A stretch of DNA of 64,000 nucleotides from JAJPHT01 sp035526585 (GTDB taxonomy: Archaea > Thermoplasmatota > SW-10-69-26 > JACQPN01 > JAJPHT01), in assembly GCA_035526585.1 (NCBI GenBank), contig DATLCC010000102.1, positions 1-64,000 of the forward strand. The letters are read 5' to 3'. The position numbers were made by a program, and so were the translations under genes. This document shows positions 18,501-26,072 of the stretch, in pieces. A model generated the notes under the pieces. The model did no database searches. It was not told where the DNA came from and worked only from the letters and a program-made list of their open reading frames with translations. How positions within the stretch are numbered: position 1 is the stretch's first letter; every line of letters starts with the position of its first letter.

Positions 18501-19238
18501 GCCGCCGCCGCGCGCCGCTCGTACGACGAGCAGGAGGACGCCTTCCGCGACTACGTGCAGGAGCACGACGAGAACGCGCTCACCTCCGGCATGGCTGCGA
18601 CGAGCGGGCGGCTGGAGGCGTTGAAACAGAATGTGCTGTTGGGAAAGCTCCCGATCATCCTGACCGAATTGCGCAAGATCCTCGACGGCGCGGGGGCGGA
18701 CCCCCCCACGGCGCCCCCTCTCCAAGAGAAGATCGTCGTCTTCTGCCACTACCGGGAGCCCATCCGCGCGATGGCGAAGGAGCTCGCCCAGTACGGCGTC
18801 GTCACGCTCACGGGCAGCACGGAGGCCGAGCAGCGCGGCGAGGTCGTGCGCCGCTTCCAGGAGGATCCGGAGGTGCGCGTCTTCATCGGCCAGACCGTCG
18901 CCGCGGGCACCGCGATCACGCTCACGCGCGCGCGGCATGCTATCTTCACCGATCTCGAATGGAACCCGGCGCTCCACCGCCAGGCGATGGACCGCATCCA
19001 CCGCAAGACGCAGACGCGCGACGTGGAGATCCACTTCTATCTCGCCGAGGACACCATCGAAGGTGATATCGCCGAAGTCCTCGAGGAAAAGACGGCCATG
19101 ATGGACCAGCTCCTCGAGGGGCGCACCGGCTCCTCCTTCGGCCTCCGCGACAAGGACGTCGTCCAACGCGAGGTCGCGCTGCGCATCCTCTCCCGCCGCC
19201 GTCGCCTGATGGCGACGGGCGGTGACGATGACGACTGA
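15588..19238 (+). CDS. SWIM zinc finger + SNF2-family helicase (1216 aa)
   Basis: The N-terminal SWIM-type zinc motif CSCLVPQPCAH (CxCx5CxH, residues about 64-75) is followed by a long middle region (about 130-740) with repeated alpha/beta segments of HARP/SMARCAL-like character. The SNF2 ATPase follows: LDPHQREAIAFI (Q), LLADEMGLGKTLTSIAA (Walker A), LVILDESHYVKS (DESH box), LILSGTPVMN, VMLRREKRQALPDLPEK. The C-terminal helicase half has IVVFCHYREPIRAM, LTGSTEAEQRG, VAAGTAITLTRA and MDRIHRKTQTRDVEIHF. It probably remodels DNA-protein or branched DNA structures using ATP. It starts at TTG 15588 (ARDAANATWDWDRLRAY); no ATG fits. Confidence 0.93.
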   Translation: MARDAANATWDWDRLRAYAPAGALRRALDHLLLGQVELDAPGAHLAGRVGGFDVGVSRADGRGLCSCLVPQPCAHGVALLAAASGLAASAAPGAVRDAGRPAFRPTDAPVPVPAFPESATDYEVPADALSEAQRTAVEATTGVIRRSATAYALPREEAPALAGALEALGTSLVTFARRPYVRLRANRREGLARLLSSETPGMGVRGVLERHGFRPVRKPKSLIHEWEGPVGALHLAAEEIARLGGAVVLAESAPPTFEPLAAASPPARARTAVMPVILSKRRFEWWTPREALVPLQLAILQRHSFGQDRGILLSNEASRNAERELVAAGLHVLRVDDALAVVAEATTGGEEGVTLLRVKARPLPGPIGDALRRHGYTLKGTSSGETQLEGPAANLPPLAGALAQAGAHLVPGPDGWPDIPDTPPAPTALGPDDPRVPMARAGTLRREGTRLVVDAEGVLPRSLRIELYRMGYLSPEGRVDAPVSEAGRLVSILRDGGFDIKWPKPTSNEWRLTTVRYHERPRKEGGGTLLHLKGPIPLGRLGGVDPAAEHARNAALIVSMENALREKHPDARQLALGVMPGVWTVAGGAGEFLLEAATRGAAVTPSGSLSPAPASKGVVLVDTACLPPRLMEFRRTVDEHGVLRPVVSPEIESVIRRVVTEGLETDEERGHYLIPSPRMTELLEALREMGAKVLQRRLAPRGKRYARWEAKLPEDETGARPKLRPRWQGVPYDGEVPRLRDTTELDPHQREAIAFILERGYCALLADEMGLGKTLTSIAAAQFLPGRVLVVCPASARSVWKQEVRAWTQEQVKVLDPASPPSAAAEGDEKYVVVAYSGLSKFGDVLSSMKWDLVILDESHYVKSRTAQRTRLVEEKLRRIPRRLILSGTPVMNEPKEVRTQLAFTHPDEWSDTAWFNRRFQQPWRHGTPEVREQVLTRLREYMEGVMLRREKRQALPDLPEKHLHVHRLELAAAARRSYDEQEDAFRDYVQEHDENALTSGMAATSGRLEALKQNVLLGKLPIILTELRKILDGAGADPPTAPPLQEKIVVFCHYREPIRAMAKELAQYGVVTLTGSTEAEQRGEVVRRFQEDPEVRVFIGQTVAAGTAITLTRARHAIFTDLEWNPALHRQAMDRIHRKTQTRDVEIHFYLAEDTIEGDIAEVLEEKTAMMDQLLEGRTGSSFGLRDKDVVQREVALRILSRRRRLMATGGDDDD

Positions 19239-19249
19239 TCCAAAGACGC

Positions 19250-19630
19250 TCAGACGTCGAAGCGCCGAGACTCGATGACGAGCGTGCCGCTGCCCACCGC
19301 TTCCAGGCGTCGCACGCTCGGCTGCGGGGGGCAGCCCTCGTGGGGCTCAGGGGGCCCGCCTCGGAGGGGCCACAGCTCGAAGCCCACTGCCGTGACGGTC
19401 GTGACGTGGCCGCCTCCTGGAAGCACGATCTCCACGATCTGGCCATCGGCCACTGCGCGCTCGGTGCGCTCGTCGATCGGGCCGGGATCGAAGTCGTAGG
19501 GGAGCGAGCCAGGACACCGGAAGTCCGCGACGGACATCGGCCCGCTCGTCGTGGTCCGGGTGAGAAGGTACGCGCCGGCGGATCCCGCCATGAGCGCGGC
19601 GACGATCGCGATCATCACCCAGGCGCGCAC
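19250..19630 (-). CDS. Small membrane-anchored or secreted protein (126 aa)
   Basis: The N-terminal segment MIAIVAALMAGSAGAYLL is a signal anchor. The exported part has two Cys (FRCPG, EGCPPQ), is beta-rich and ends VGSGTLVIESRRFDV. Family not recognised. It starts at GTG 19630, with ATG six codons later as the alternative. It is convergent with the helicase (11 nt) and divergent from the SnoaL-like gene. A cell-surface location is likely; function unknown. Confidence 0.65.
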   Translation of the reverse strand: MRAWVMIAIVAALMAGSAGAYLLTRTTTSGPMSVADFRCPGSLPYDFDPGPIDERTERAVADGQIVEIVLPGGGHVTTVTAVGFELWPLRGGPPEPHEGCPPQPSVRRLEAVGSGTLVIESRRFDV

Positions 19631-19739
19631 AGCAAGAAGGAGCGAGCTCGCGACCTCAAGGCACTCGTGTCACCCGTGGAGGTCAACGCGGGCGGGGCCT
19701 CTCGAACGCTTAAGCGCAACCATGCCGCTGCCCTGGAAC

Positions 19740-20141
19740 ATGGACCCCCACGCGGACCTCGCCCAGCGCTTCTTTGGCGCCTTCGCGAAGAAGGACATCG
19801 ACGCCGCGCGCGCGTGCCTCGCGCCGCACGTGACGTGGCACGTGCCTGGGCAGAGCGTGATCTCGGGCGCGCACCGCGGCCCGGACGGCGTGCTCGCGTA
19901 CTTCGCGAAGCTCCGCGCGCTCACCGAGGGCACCTGGCAGGCGCACCCGATCGACCTCCTCGCCGGGAAGAGCGGCGCGATCGTCCTCGCGCGGGGCACG
20001 GGCGCGCGGCAGGGGCGCCGCTTCGACGCGACCTACGCGCTCCACCTGCGCATGGAGGGCGGGCTCATCGTGGAGGCGCGGCTTTACCCGGAGGACCTGA
20101 GCGCCTTGGACGCCTTCTGGGGGACCGACGCGCCGAAGTGA
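19740..20141 (+). CDS. SnoaL-like / NTF2-fold protein (ketosteroid isomerase type)
   Basis: 133 aa. DLAQRFFGAFAKKDIDAARACLAPHVTWHVPGQSVISGAHRG is the NTF2-like opening (helix, then the W-H-x-P strand), followed by VLAYFAKLRAL and a curved sheet (YALHLRMEGGLIVEARLYPED). Members are small enzymes or ligand-binding proteins; the substrate is not evident. I chose ATG 19740 because CGCTTAAGCG at 19707-19716 is a TATA-like box 29 nt upstream, which implies a leaderless mRNA; ATG 19722 adds six residues and would lie almost on the box. Free-standing gene. Confidence 0.85.
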   Translation: MDPHADLAQRFFGAFAKKDIDAARACLAPHVTWHVPGQSVISGAHRGPDGVLAYFAKLRALTEGTWQAHPIDLLAGKSGAIVLARGTGARQGRRFDATYALHLRMEGGLIVEARLYPEDLSALDAFWGTDAPK

Positions 20142-20169
20142 GCGGAGCGCCGAAGCGGACGCGCCTACG

Positions 20170-21312
20170 CTACGACGCATGCACGGCGGGCGCGCGCGCG
20201 GGTTCGAGCCAGATCTGCGCGATCCCGACGAGGGCGAGCGCGACGCCGAAGGCGAGCGCGGGCACGAGGCCGCCCGCGGCGCAGAGGGAGAGCACGAGGA
20301 GCGCGCTCGCGCCGCGCACGCTCGCGCGCCACTTCCCTTCCCACGGCCCCGTGCGCGTGGCGGTCGTGAGGTGGATGGTGCCCATCGCGAGGAGCGCGAC
20401 GACGACCGAGCCCCCGAGGAGCCAGCGCCCGTGCGCGTCGAAGGGCGCGCCGAGGGCCGCTTTCGCGAGCTCCTCCGCGCCGACGGCGGCGGCGGTGATC
20501 CCCATGACGAGCGGCAGGTGCGCATAGAACCACACCTGGCCCGCGACGCGCGTCTTGCGGACGACCTGCTCTTCCATGTTGTCGAAGTACGTCCACCATA
20601 GGCAGAAGACGATCCCGAGGCCCAGCCCGCCGCCCAGGAACGCGGCGATCGAAGGCCGCTCGATGCCGCGCACGATCGCGGCGACGGCCTCGCCGAGCAC
20701 GATGATCGTGAAGAGGCCGATCCGCTCGGGAAGATGCGACGTGGAGAGAGGCAGCTTCGCCTGCAGCGCGCGCGCCGTGAGCGGCGTGCCGATGTCGACG
20801 ATCATCGCGACGCCCCACAACACGTATCGCCACGGCGCCGGCAGCAAGAGCGACGCGAGCCAGAGGGCGGCGGCGAACGAGAAGCCCAGGGCATAGCGCG
20901 CGCAGAGGGGGCGCGCGAGCGGGACGTACCGGGCGACGCGCACGTACTGCGCGATGAGGAGCGCGCGCAACGCGACGTACGCGAGCGCGAAGCCTGGCGC
21001 GGCGAACGCGCCGTGGATGCTGAGCGCGAGCGCGGCGGCGCCGATCATCTGCAGGAACGTGATCAGGCGCGTGCCCAGGTCGTCCGTGTCGAAGCGGTCG
21101 TTGTAGAGGGTGACGCCGACCCACGACCACCACACGGGCACGAAGAGCGCCGCGAAGCGCAGCACGCTCCCGCCCGTCGCGAGCTCGTGCGCGAGCGCGG
21201 CGACCACGACGACGTAGACGAGGTCGTAGAACAACTCCAGCCACGTGGCGCGGCGCTGGGCGTCGCCAGGCTCGTTCGAGCGGAGTCGGGGCGGGACGAA
21301 GACGGGCAACAA
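20170..21312 (-). CDS. LtrA-like multi-pass membrane protein
   Basis: About 380 aa with about twelve membrane segments. The start WLELFYDLVYVVVVAALAHEL and the later WWSWVGVTLYNDRFDTDD, LGEAVAAIVRGIE and FCLWWTYFDNMEEQ are hallmarks of the low-temperature requirement protein A (LtrA) family, whose biochemical role is unknown. I start at TTG 21312 because the upstream in-frame stretch to 21381 is GTCGCG-repeat spacer; both starts are TTG. It is convergent with the SnoaL-like gene and downstream of the M14 peptidase stop on the same strand. Confidence 0.85.
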   Translation of the reverse strand: MLPVFVPPRLRSNEPGDAQRRATWLELFYDLVYVVVVAALAHELATGGSVLRFAALFVPVWWSWVGVTLYNDRFDTDDLGTRLITFLQMIGAAALALSIHGAFAAPGFALAYVALRALLIAQYVRVARYVPLARPLCARYALGFSFAAALWLASLLLPAPWRYVLWGVAMIVDIGTPLTARALQAKLPLSTSHLPERIGLFTIIVLGEAVAAIVRGIERPSIAAFLGGGLGLGIVFCLWWTYFDNMEEQVVRKTRVAGQVWFYAHLPLVMGITAAAVGAEELAKAALGAPFDAHGRWLLGGSVVVALLAMGTIHLTTATRTGPWEGKWRASVRGASALLVLSLCAAGGLVPALAFGVALALVGIAQIWLEPARAPAVHAS

Positions 21313-21339
21313 AGCGACATCATGTCTCCGTCTCTTCAC

Positions 21340-21424
21340 CGCTTCGCTTGGCGCGACCGACGCGACGAACGCGACAAGCAAAGTGTCGCGTCTGTCGCGT
21401 CGTCGCGTCCGTCGCGAGAAGCGA
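21340..21424. repeat. GTCGCG-rich inverted spacer
   Basis: GCGACCGACGCGACGAACGC followed by TGTCGCGTCTGTCGCGTC can fold back on itself between the M14 peptidase stop and the LtrA start. Similar GTCGCGT-type runs lie downstream of rbcL (55985-56055). Probably a transcript-end structure or low-complexity spacer. Confidence 0.4.
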
Positions 21425-21426
21425 CG

Positions 21427-22725
21427 CTAGCCCGCGACGGGGAGCGAAGGAAGGAGCCGGCCCGGATCGGTGGGCGCCCCTTCGGCGGGCTCGGGTGATA
21501 TCAGCGCCGCCTTCACGTACGCGGGCAACGGCGCCGGCGGCGTGCCCGCGGGGAGCGGGGGCGCCGCGTAGGGGAGGTCCCACGCATCGATGGCCTCCCA
21601 GTTCTGGAGCAGGAAGAGCGGGATCGGGAGCGAGGCGTCGAGCCAGTAGCGGAGGCCCTTGTAGGGTTCGAGGTAGACCTGCTGGACGTAGTCCTCGCTC
21701 GTGATGCTCGTGTACCAGATCTCGATCTCGAGCGTGAAGCTCGCGGCCTCGTACGTCGCGTAGACGTAGTCGCCGCTGGAGCCGCTCGCGCTGTACGGGA
21801 GCCCGGCGCTGAAGTTGCCCCACGCGGCCTTGCCGGCGCGATAGCTCGTGTTCGTGCGCGTCCAGTCGAGCACGCGCTCGAAGAGCGCGTCGTGCTCGGG
21901 GGGAAGCGGGAAAGGCGCATCATACGCGGCCCACGGGGAGATGAGCGCGTTGGTCGGCGTGTGATAGCTGAGGTACACGACGAGCCGCGAGCCCACCTCC
22001 GCGAGGAGGTCGCGCATCGCCTGCGACTCGGGCTCGCTGAACGGGCCGGAGCCGCAGTTCTCGGCGACGATCGAGACGCTCGGCATGCTCTGGTTCGTGG
22101 CGTGCGCGAGTGTGCCCATCGCGAGGTTCGACGCGCCCAGAGGGTTCCCCCAATCGAGGTCGTAATTCCTGTTCAGGTTCACGCCGAGCGCGTTGCCGCG
22201 CGTCCCGTCGACATAGCCGTCCGGGTTCACGATGGGTACGGTGTGGATCTCAAGCGCGTCGAGCCAGCCGGCGACGGTCGCGTTCGTCGCGCGGTTGTCG
22301 AGAAGGAAGTCGATGAGGTAGAGCGCCATCTCGGTGCCTGCGACCTCGTTCCCATGGTGGCCGCCGTCGATGAAGACGACGGGCTTCGGGCCCAGGATCG
22401 CCTCGTTCGTGAGCACGACGTCCCACATGGGGCGCCCCAGGATGCTCGCGCCGAACGTGCGCACCTCGACGAAGCCGGGCTGCGTCGCATTCCACATGGC
22501 GACTCTCGCTTCGACCTCCTCGAAGGTGTGGAAGGGCTCGGCCGGAAGGATGCCGAACGTCTTCGTGCGCGTGGGTTCGCCCGTGATGTTGTAGAAGTCC
22601 GTGAGCGGGAGGATCGTGGGCTGGTCCGCGCCGAGCGCGGGCCCGACCGAGCCGGGCGTGAGAAGGCTCGCGCCGGTGCAGCCCGCGGCGAGCGATGCGA
22701 TCGCGACGAGCAGAAGGAGCCTCAC
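21427..22725 (-). CDS. M14-family zinc carboxypeptidase, secreted lipoprotein
   Basis: 432 aa. Lipoprotein signal LLLLVAIASLAAGC with lipobox AAGC. M14 metal site: VVFIDGGHHGNEVAGTEMAL (H-x-x-E) and, about 100 residues on, VVYLSYHTPTN (third His). HTVPIVNPDGYVDGTRGNALGVNLNRNYDLDW is the NPDG...NLNRN substrate block, and ASFTLEIEIW holds the catalytic Glu. It probably trims C-terminal residues from extracellular peptides. It starts at GTG 22725; the long upstream extension is non-coding. Convergent-tail neighbours show no operon. Confidence 0.93.
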   Translation of the reverse strand: MRLLLLVAIASLAAGCTGASLLTPGSVGPALGADQPTILPLTDFYNITGEPTRTKTFGILPAEPFHTFEEVEARVAMWNATQPGFVEVRTFGASILGRPMWDVVLTNEAILGPKPVVFIDGGHHGNEVAGTEMALYLIDFLLDNRATNATVAGWLDALEIHTVPIVNPDGYVDGTRGNALGVNLNRNYDLDWGNPLGASNLAMGTLAHATNQSMPSVSIVAENCGSGPFSEPESQAMRDLLAEVGSRLVVYLSYHTPTNALISPWAAYDAPFPLPPEHDALFERVLDWTRTNTSYRAGKAAWGNFSAGLPYSASGSSGDYVYATYEAASFTLEIEIWYTSITSEDYVQQVYLEPYKGLRYWLDASLPIPLFLLQNWEAIDAWDLPYAAPPLPAGTPPAPLPAYVKAALISPEPAEGAPTDPGRLLPSLPVAG

Positions 22726-22823
22726 GTGCCAGCCTCGTGCCGGAGTGCGGCGGAGACTACCTGAACCCTTGCCTGAGGCGCCGAAGCGGAAGCGGAGCGC
22801 GGGAGCGCCTGCCGCGGCCCGAA

Positions 22824-22833
22824 ACGCTATCCA
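22824..22833 (+). promoter_or_regulatory. TATA-like box, membrane protein at 22855
   Basis: ACGCTATCCA centred about 27 nt before ATG 22855, consistent with leaderless transcription. Confidence 0.35.
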
Positions 22834-22854
22834 CCGCGGCCCCTGTCGCGTCCC

Positions 22855-23400
22855 ATGGACCGCGAGCGCGCCGGGCTTCTCCTCCTCGCGACGGGCGCGC
22901 TCCTGTATTTCCCTGGCATCGCCCTCTCCGACTCGCTCGTCCTTGTCGCCTGGCCCGTGGCCCTCGCGGGCGCGCTGGTGCTGGCCACTGTCGGAGGCGC
23001 GCGGCGGCGCGCCGCGGGGGCGCTCGCGGCGCTCCTCGTCCTGGCGGCGCTCCTGCTCCTCACGCTCGGAGGGACGATGAACGGCGTGGGCTCGATCGGC
23101 GGAGTGCTCGGCAAGGATGCGGAGCTCATCGCCCTCGTCGGCGTACCGCCGGGCGCGGCGGTCTTCCTCGCGCTCGGGCCAGCGGGAGGCGGCCCGCGGA
23201 CGCTCGCGCGCATCTCGGTGGGCACCCTCGTCGGCGTCGCGCTGTGGCTTGCCTTCGAGGCGGCCACGGGCACGTTGTCCGATGGCCTCGTGATCCCCGC
23301 ATTCGCCTCCATGATCACGGGCAGCGCCGCGCTCGCGTGGGAGAGCGCGCGGCGCGTCCGTGGGGCGCGGGGGGTCATCGCTATGCCCGCGGACGCGTAA
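22855..23400 (+). CDS. Small multi-pass membrane protein (181 aa)
   Basis: About five to six membrane helices (GLLLLATGALLYFPGIALS, LVLVAWPVALAGALVLATV, ALAALLVLAALLLLTL, GAAVFLALGP, ISVGTLVGVALWLAF, IPAFASMITGSAALAW) with short loops and a basic cytoplasmic tail. No recognised family and no polar transport motif. A divergent promoter region separates it from the M14 peptidase. Its TAA stop lies inside a GTAACC palindrome, as for the thioesterase at 994. Confidence 0.6.
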   Translation: MDRERAGLLLLATGALLYFPGIALSDSLVLVAWPVALAGALVLATVGGARRRAAGALAALLVLAALLLLTLGGTMNGVGSIGGVLGKDAELIALVGVPPGAAVFLALGPAGGGPRTLARISVGTLVGVALWLAFEAATGTLSDGLVIPAFASMITGSAALAWESARRVRGARGVIAMPADA

Positions 23401-23412
23401 CCATTCGGTTAC
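23397..23412. repeat. GTAACC-N4-GGTTAC palindrome, copy 2
   Basis: GTAACCATTCGGTTAC, identical (reverse complement) to the copy at 38358-38373 including the loop. The TAA stop of the preceding gene is inside it. The 19-nt sequence ACGCGGGTCCGCGTTGTTC, 54 nt downstream (23466-23484), recurs at 38587-38605 near copy 3. Confidence 0.6.
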
Positions 23413-23610
<198 letters not shown>

Positions 23611-24255
23611 ATGACCTTCAAACTCCCCGAACTCCCGTACGCGCCGGACGCGCTGGAGCCCGCCATCGACAAGACGACGATGGAGATCCACCACGGCCGC
23701 CACCACAAGGCGTACGTCGACAACCTGAACAAGGCCGTCGAAGGCAAGCCCGAGTGGGCCGCGAAGCCCGAATGGCAGCTCTGCATGGACATCGCGAGCG
23801 CCCCGAAGGAGCTGCAGCCCGCCCTCCGCAACAACGGCGGCGGCCACTGGAACCACACGCACTTCTGGAACATCATGGCCCCCAAGGGCAAGACCGGCTC
23901 CCCCTCGGCGGAGCTCGCCCGCAAGATCGACGAGGACCTCGGCGGCCTCGAGAAGATGAAGGAGGCCGTGAGCGACGCCGGCGTAAAGCGCTTCGGCAGC
24001 GGCTGGGCATGGGTCATCGTCGGCGGCGACGGCCACCTGCACGTCGCCTCCACGCCCAACCAGGACAACCCCCTCATGAAGGGGATCGTCGAGCCCGCCG
24101 CGACCGGCACGCCCATCCTCGGCGTCGACGTCTGGGAGCACGCTTACTACCTGAAGTACCAGAACAAGCGCGCGGATTACCTCAAGGCCTGGTGGGACGT
24201 CGTCAACTGGAACACCGTCTCCACCATCTACGCCCAAGCCACCAAGAAGTGGTGA
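23611..24255 (+). CDS. sodA: Superoxide dismutase, Fe/Mn family
   Basis: 214 aa, cytoplasmic. It disproportionates superoxide to oxygen and peroxide. Metal ligands: His27 in TTMEIHHGRHHKAYVDNLN, His in GGGHWNHTHFW, and Asp and His in LGVDVWEHAYYLKYQNKRADY. The C-terminal WDVVNWNTVSTIYAQA is typical. Fe versus Mn cannot be decided from the motifs seen. ATG 23611 puts LPELPYAPDALEP at the usual position. A hairpin GGTCGCC-TGC-GGGCGACC and a T-tract follow the stop. Implies exposure to oxygen. Confidence 0.96.
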   Translation: MTFKLPELPYAPDALEPAIDKTTMEIHHGRHHKAYVDNLNKAVEGKPEWAAKPEWQLCMDIASAPKELQPALRNNGGGHWNHTHFWNIMAPKGKTGSPSAELARKIDEDLGGLEKMKEAVSDAGVKRFGSGWAWVIVGGDGHLHVASTPNQDNPLMKGIVEPAATGTPILGVDVWEHAYYLKYQNKRADYLKAWWDVVNWNTVSTIYAQATKKW

Positions 24256-24266
24256 TCTCCTGGCGA

Positions 24267-24298
24267 GGTCGCCTGCGGGCGACCCAGGCTTTTGATAT
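24267..24298 (+). terminator. Hairpin and T-tract after sod
   Basis: GGTCGCC (24267 on), loop, GGGCGACC, then CAGGCTTTTGATATC. Same CTTTTGATATC tail as behind tRNA-Pro(GGG). Confidence 0.45.
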
Positions 24299-24370
24299 CT
24301 TTCCTCGCTTTGTCCGAGCGGAGGCGCTCGCCTGACCGCGGTGTAACGTCGGGATCCTCGGTAGAAAGCA

Positions 24371-24380
24371 AGTATAAGTT
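24371..24380 (+). promoter_or_regulatory. TATA box, PRC-barrel gene
   Basis: AGTATAAGTT, preceded by the purine-rich GAAAGCA (BRE-like), 43 nt before ATG 24419. One of the clearest archaeal promoters here. Confidence 0.55.
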
Positions 24381-24418
24381 CTCCAACCGCGAGCGACCCC
24401 CATCGAGTGGGGTTTCCG

Positions 24419-24637
24419 ATGCGCGCGATCGAACCGGACATGGTCCTCGGGAAGCAAGCCATCGCCAGCGGCGGCGAACGCCTCGGCGAGATCGTCGACG
24501 TCGGGCTCTACACGCACGACCGCGTGAAGTTCCTCGTCGTCCAGCGCGGCGGCCCCGGCGCCGTCCCCATCCGCCGCGTCGAGGTGGGGGAGATCACGCA
24601 GGTCTCCGCCGACTCGGTCCGGCTGAGCGTCGCCTGA
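24419..24637 (+). CDS. PRC-barrel domain protein (72 aa)
   Basis: GKQAIASGGERLGEIVDVGLY, then VKFLVVQRGGPGAVPIRRVEVGEI and VSADSVRLSV, is a single PRC-barrel, the small beta-barrel also found in RimM and in stand-alone archaeal proteins that bind partner proteins or RNA. No extra domain. ATG 24419 is preferred over GTG 24407 because the TATA box at 24371-24380 would start transcription near 24400. Monocistronic. Confidence 0.85.
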   Translation: MRAIEPDMVLGKQAIASGGERLGEIVDVGLYTHDRVKFLVVQRGGPGAVPIRRVEVGEITQVSADSVRLSVA

Positions 24638-24665
24638 GCCGCCTGTTCATCACGGGCACAAGAAC

Positions 24666-24675
24666 GCTTTATCAA
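24666..24675 (+). promoter_or_regulatory. TATA-like box, lipoprotein at 24697
   Basis: GCTTTATCAA centred 27 nt before ATG 24697; leaderless transcript likely. Confidence 0.5.
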
Positions 24676-24696
24676 GCCGTTCCCGTAGCCCCCGCC

Positions 24697-25800
24697 ATGC
24701 GGACGCTCCTCGTCCTGTGCTCGATCGCTCTTCTCGTCGCCGGCTGCGCCGCGCCCGCCGGAGAGGAGGCGCCGGCCGCCGTCGCGGACCCGAGCGTCAC
24801 GATCGACGAGGCGCGCCCCGACCCCACCTTCGCCGACGTGAAGCTCACGGCCGCCCTTCCCGACACCGCCGCGACGCTCGCCGCCGCGCCCGCGTGGGTG
24901 CCAGGCGAGTGGTGGCGCTATCATTTCTCGAGCCCCCTCACGGGCGAGGACGTCGAGTTCGTGAAGGTCGTCGCCGCGGTGGATGGAGACGTGTACGTCG
25001 TCGGCATGCCGCACGAGGGCTGGTACAAGGAGGCCGTCGTCTACCACACGCCCTGCTTTGGCGACGTCCGCATCGAGGATCTCGGATGCGAGGCGCACAA
25101 CATCCCCTTCCTCCCCGTCCAGTTCCCGCTCACCGACGGCGCGACGTGGACCACGCAGTTCGAGCGCCCGCCCGACCTCACCGCCACTGTGAAGGTCGAC
25201 TCGCCCACGCAGGCCACCATCACGTTCACAGGCCCGAACGGCAACGTCGCGATCGAGGAGGTCTACGACGCGACCATCCACGAGGTCCGTTCGTTCACGC
25301 AGGCCACCGCCGTGTACGAGGTGATCGAGCACGGCTACGGCTTCCAAGGTTGGATCACGATCCCGCGCGCGATGCACCTCGTCTTCGAGCACGGCCGCCT
25401 GGGCGCGCCCGTCCTCTCGGTGAAGGCGAACCCGAACGACCCCGACCCCGCGAACCTCGCCGGCCCCCCGCAGGAGACGGTCGACGTCGCCGGCGGCTAC
25501 AACCGCCTGAGCTTCATCATCGCCGCCGGCAACATCGGCCTCACCCCCGGCGACGCCGGATACTACAAGGAGACCGCGACCGCGCCCGATGGCACCGCGT
25601 ACAGCATCGAGGCGACGGGCCCCGAAGGGCTGAAGATCGAGTTCCTCGAAGCGAAGGACCCCGACGGCACGTGGAACCTCGAGCACCTCGCCGCCGGACC
25701 GGGGATCGCGTTCATCGAGGGGATCGCGTACCACCAGTACGACATCCAACTCCCCGGCGGAGCGATCCGCTCCGATCATAGCCACGAAGTGATCCGCTGA
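24697..25800 (+). CDS. Lipoprotein, unknown function (367 aa)
   Basis: Lipobox signal LLVLCSIALLVAGCAAPAGE. The exported part starts with a conserved-looking block WVPGEWWRYHFSSPLTGEDVE followed by beta-rich repeats (VVAAVDGDVYVVGMPHEGWY, ATVKVDSPTQATITFTGPNG). The WxxGDWW opening occurs in many Thermoplasmata and haloarchaeal surface lipoproteins of unknown role (from memory). Two Cys (TPCFGD, LGCEA) may pair. No catalytic motif seen. It has its own promoter and is followed by a structured spacer. Confidence 0.75.
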   Translation: MRTLLVLCSIALLVAGCAAPAGEEAPAAVADPSVTIDEARPDPTFADVKLTAALPDTAATLAAAPAWVPGEWWRYHFSSPLTGEDVEFVKVVAAVDGDVYVVGMPHEGWYKEAVVYHTPCFGDVRIEDLGCEAHNIPFLPVQFPLTDGATWTTQFERPPDLTATVKVDSPTQATITFTGPNGNVAIEEVYDATIHEVRSFTQATAVYEVIEHGYGFQGWITIPRAMHLVFEHGRLGAPVLSVKANPNDPDPANLAGPPQETVDVAGGYNRLSFIIAAGNIGLTPGDAGYYKETATAPDGTAYSIEATGPEGLKIEFLEAKDPDGTWNLEHLAAGPGIAFIEGIAYHQYDIQLPGGAIRSDHSHEVIR

Positions 25801-26055
25801 CGCAAAGCTCGCGCTTCGCGCTCACTTTGCGTACGACGACGGAGGTGCTGCCGACTTTGCTCAGCGCCGCTGCGGCGGCGTCCGAGGTGCACCGCAGCGC
25901 CCCGAGGACAAGGCGCGCCCTCAGCGCGCCGGCGCCTACGCAAAGTCGGCAGGACTCGCGGCTTCGCCGCTCCAGAGATCTACTTTAGGGGCGCTCGGCA
26001 CGGCCGCTGCGGCGGCCGCGCCTCGGCCCCTACAAAGAATTCACGATCTCTGGAG
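25801..26055. repeat. Three consecutive large inverted repeats
   Basis: A: CGCAAAG (25801-25807) with CTTTGCG (25825-25831). B: CTGCCGACTTTGC (25848-25860) with GCAAAGTCGGCAG (25940-25952), a perfect 13 bp. C: CTCCAGAGATC (25970-25980) with GATCTCTGGAG (26045-26055), a perfect 11 bp, with an inner near-repeat CTTTAGGGGC/GCCCCTACAAAG. All lie between two converging genes and hold no ORF. Probably a structured RNA 3' end or a non-coding RNA. Confidence 0.65.
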
Positions 26056-26072
26056 GGACGCTTGTTGGGATC

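Noticed and set aside
20170..20525. Overlapping plus-strand frame opposite the LtrA-like gene
   Set aside because: Glu/Arg/Ala-rich shadow of a clear membrane-protein frame.
23397..23412. GTAACCGAATGGTTA resembles a tRNA D-arm, so a hidden tRNA was considered here and at 38358
   Set aside because: No acceptor pairing and no GGTTCGAATCC T-arm within 90 nt on either strand.
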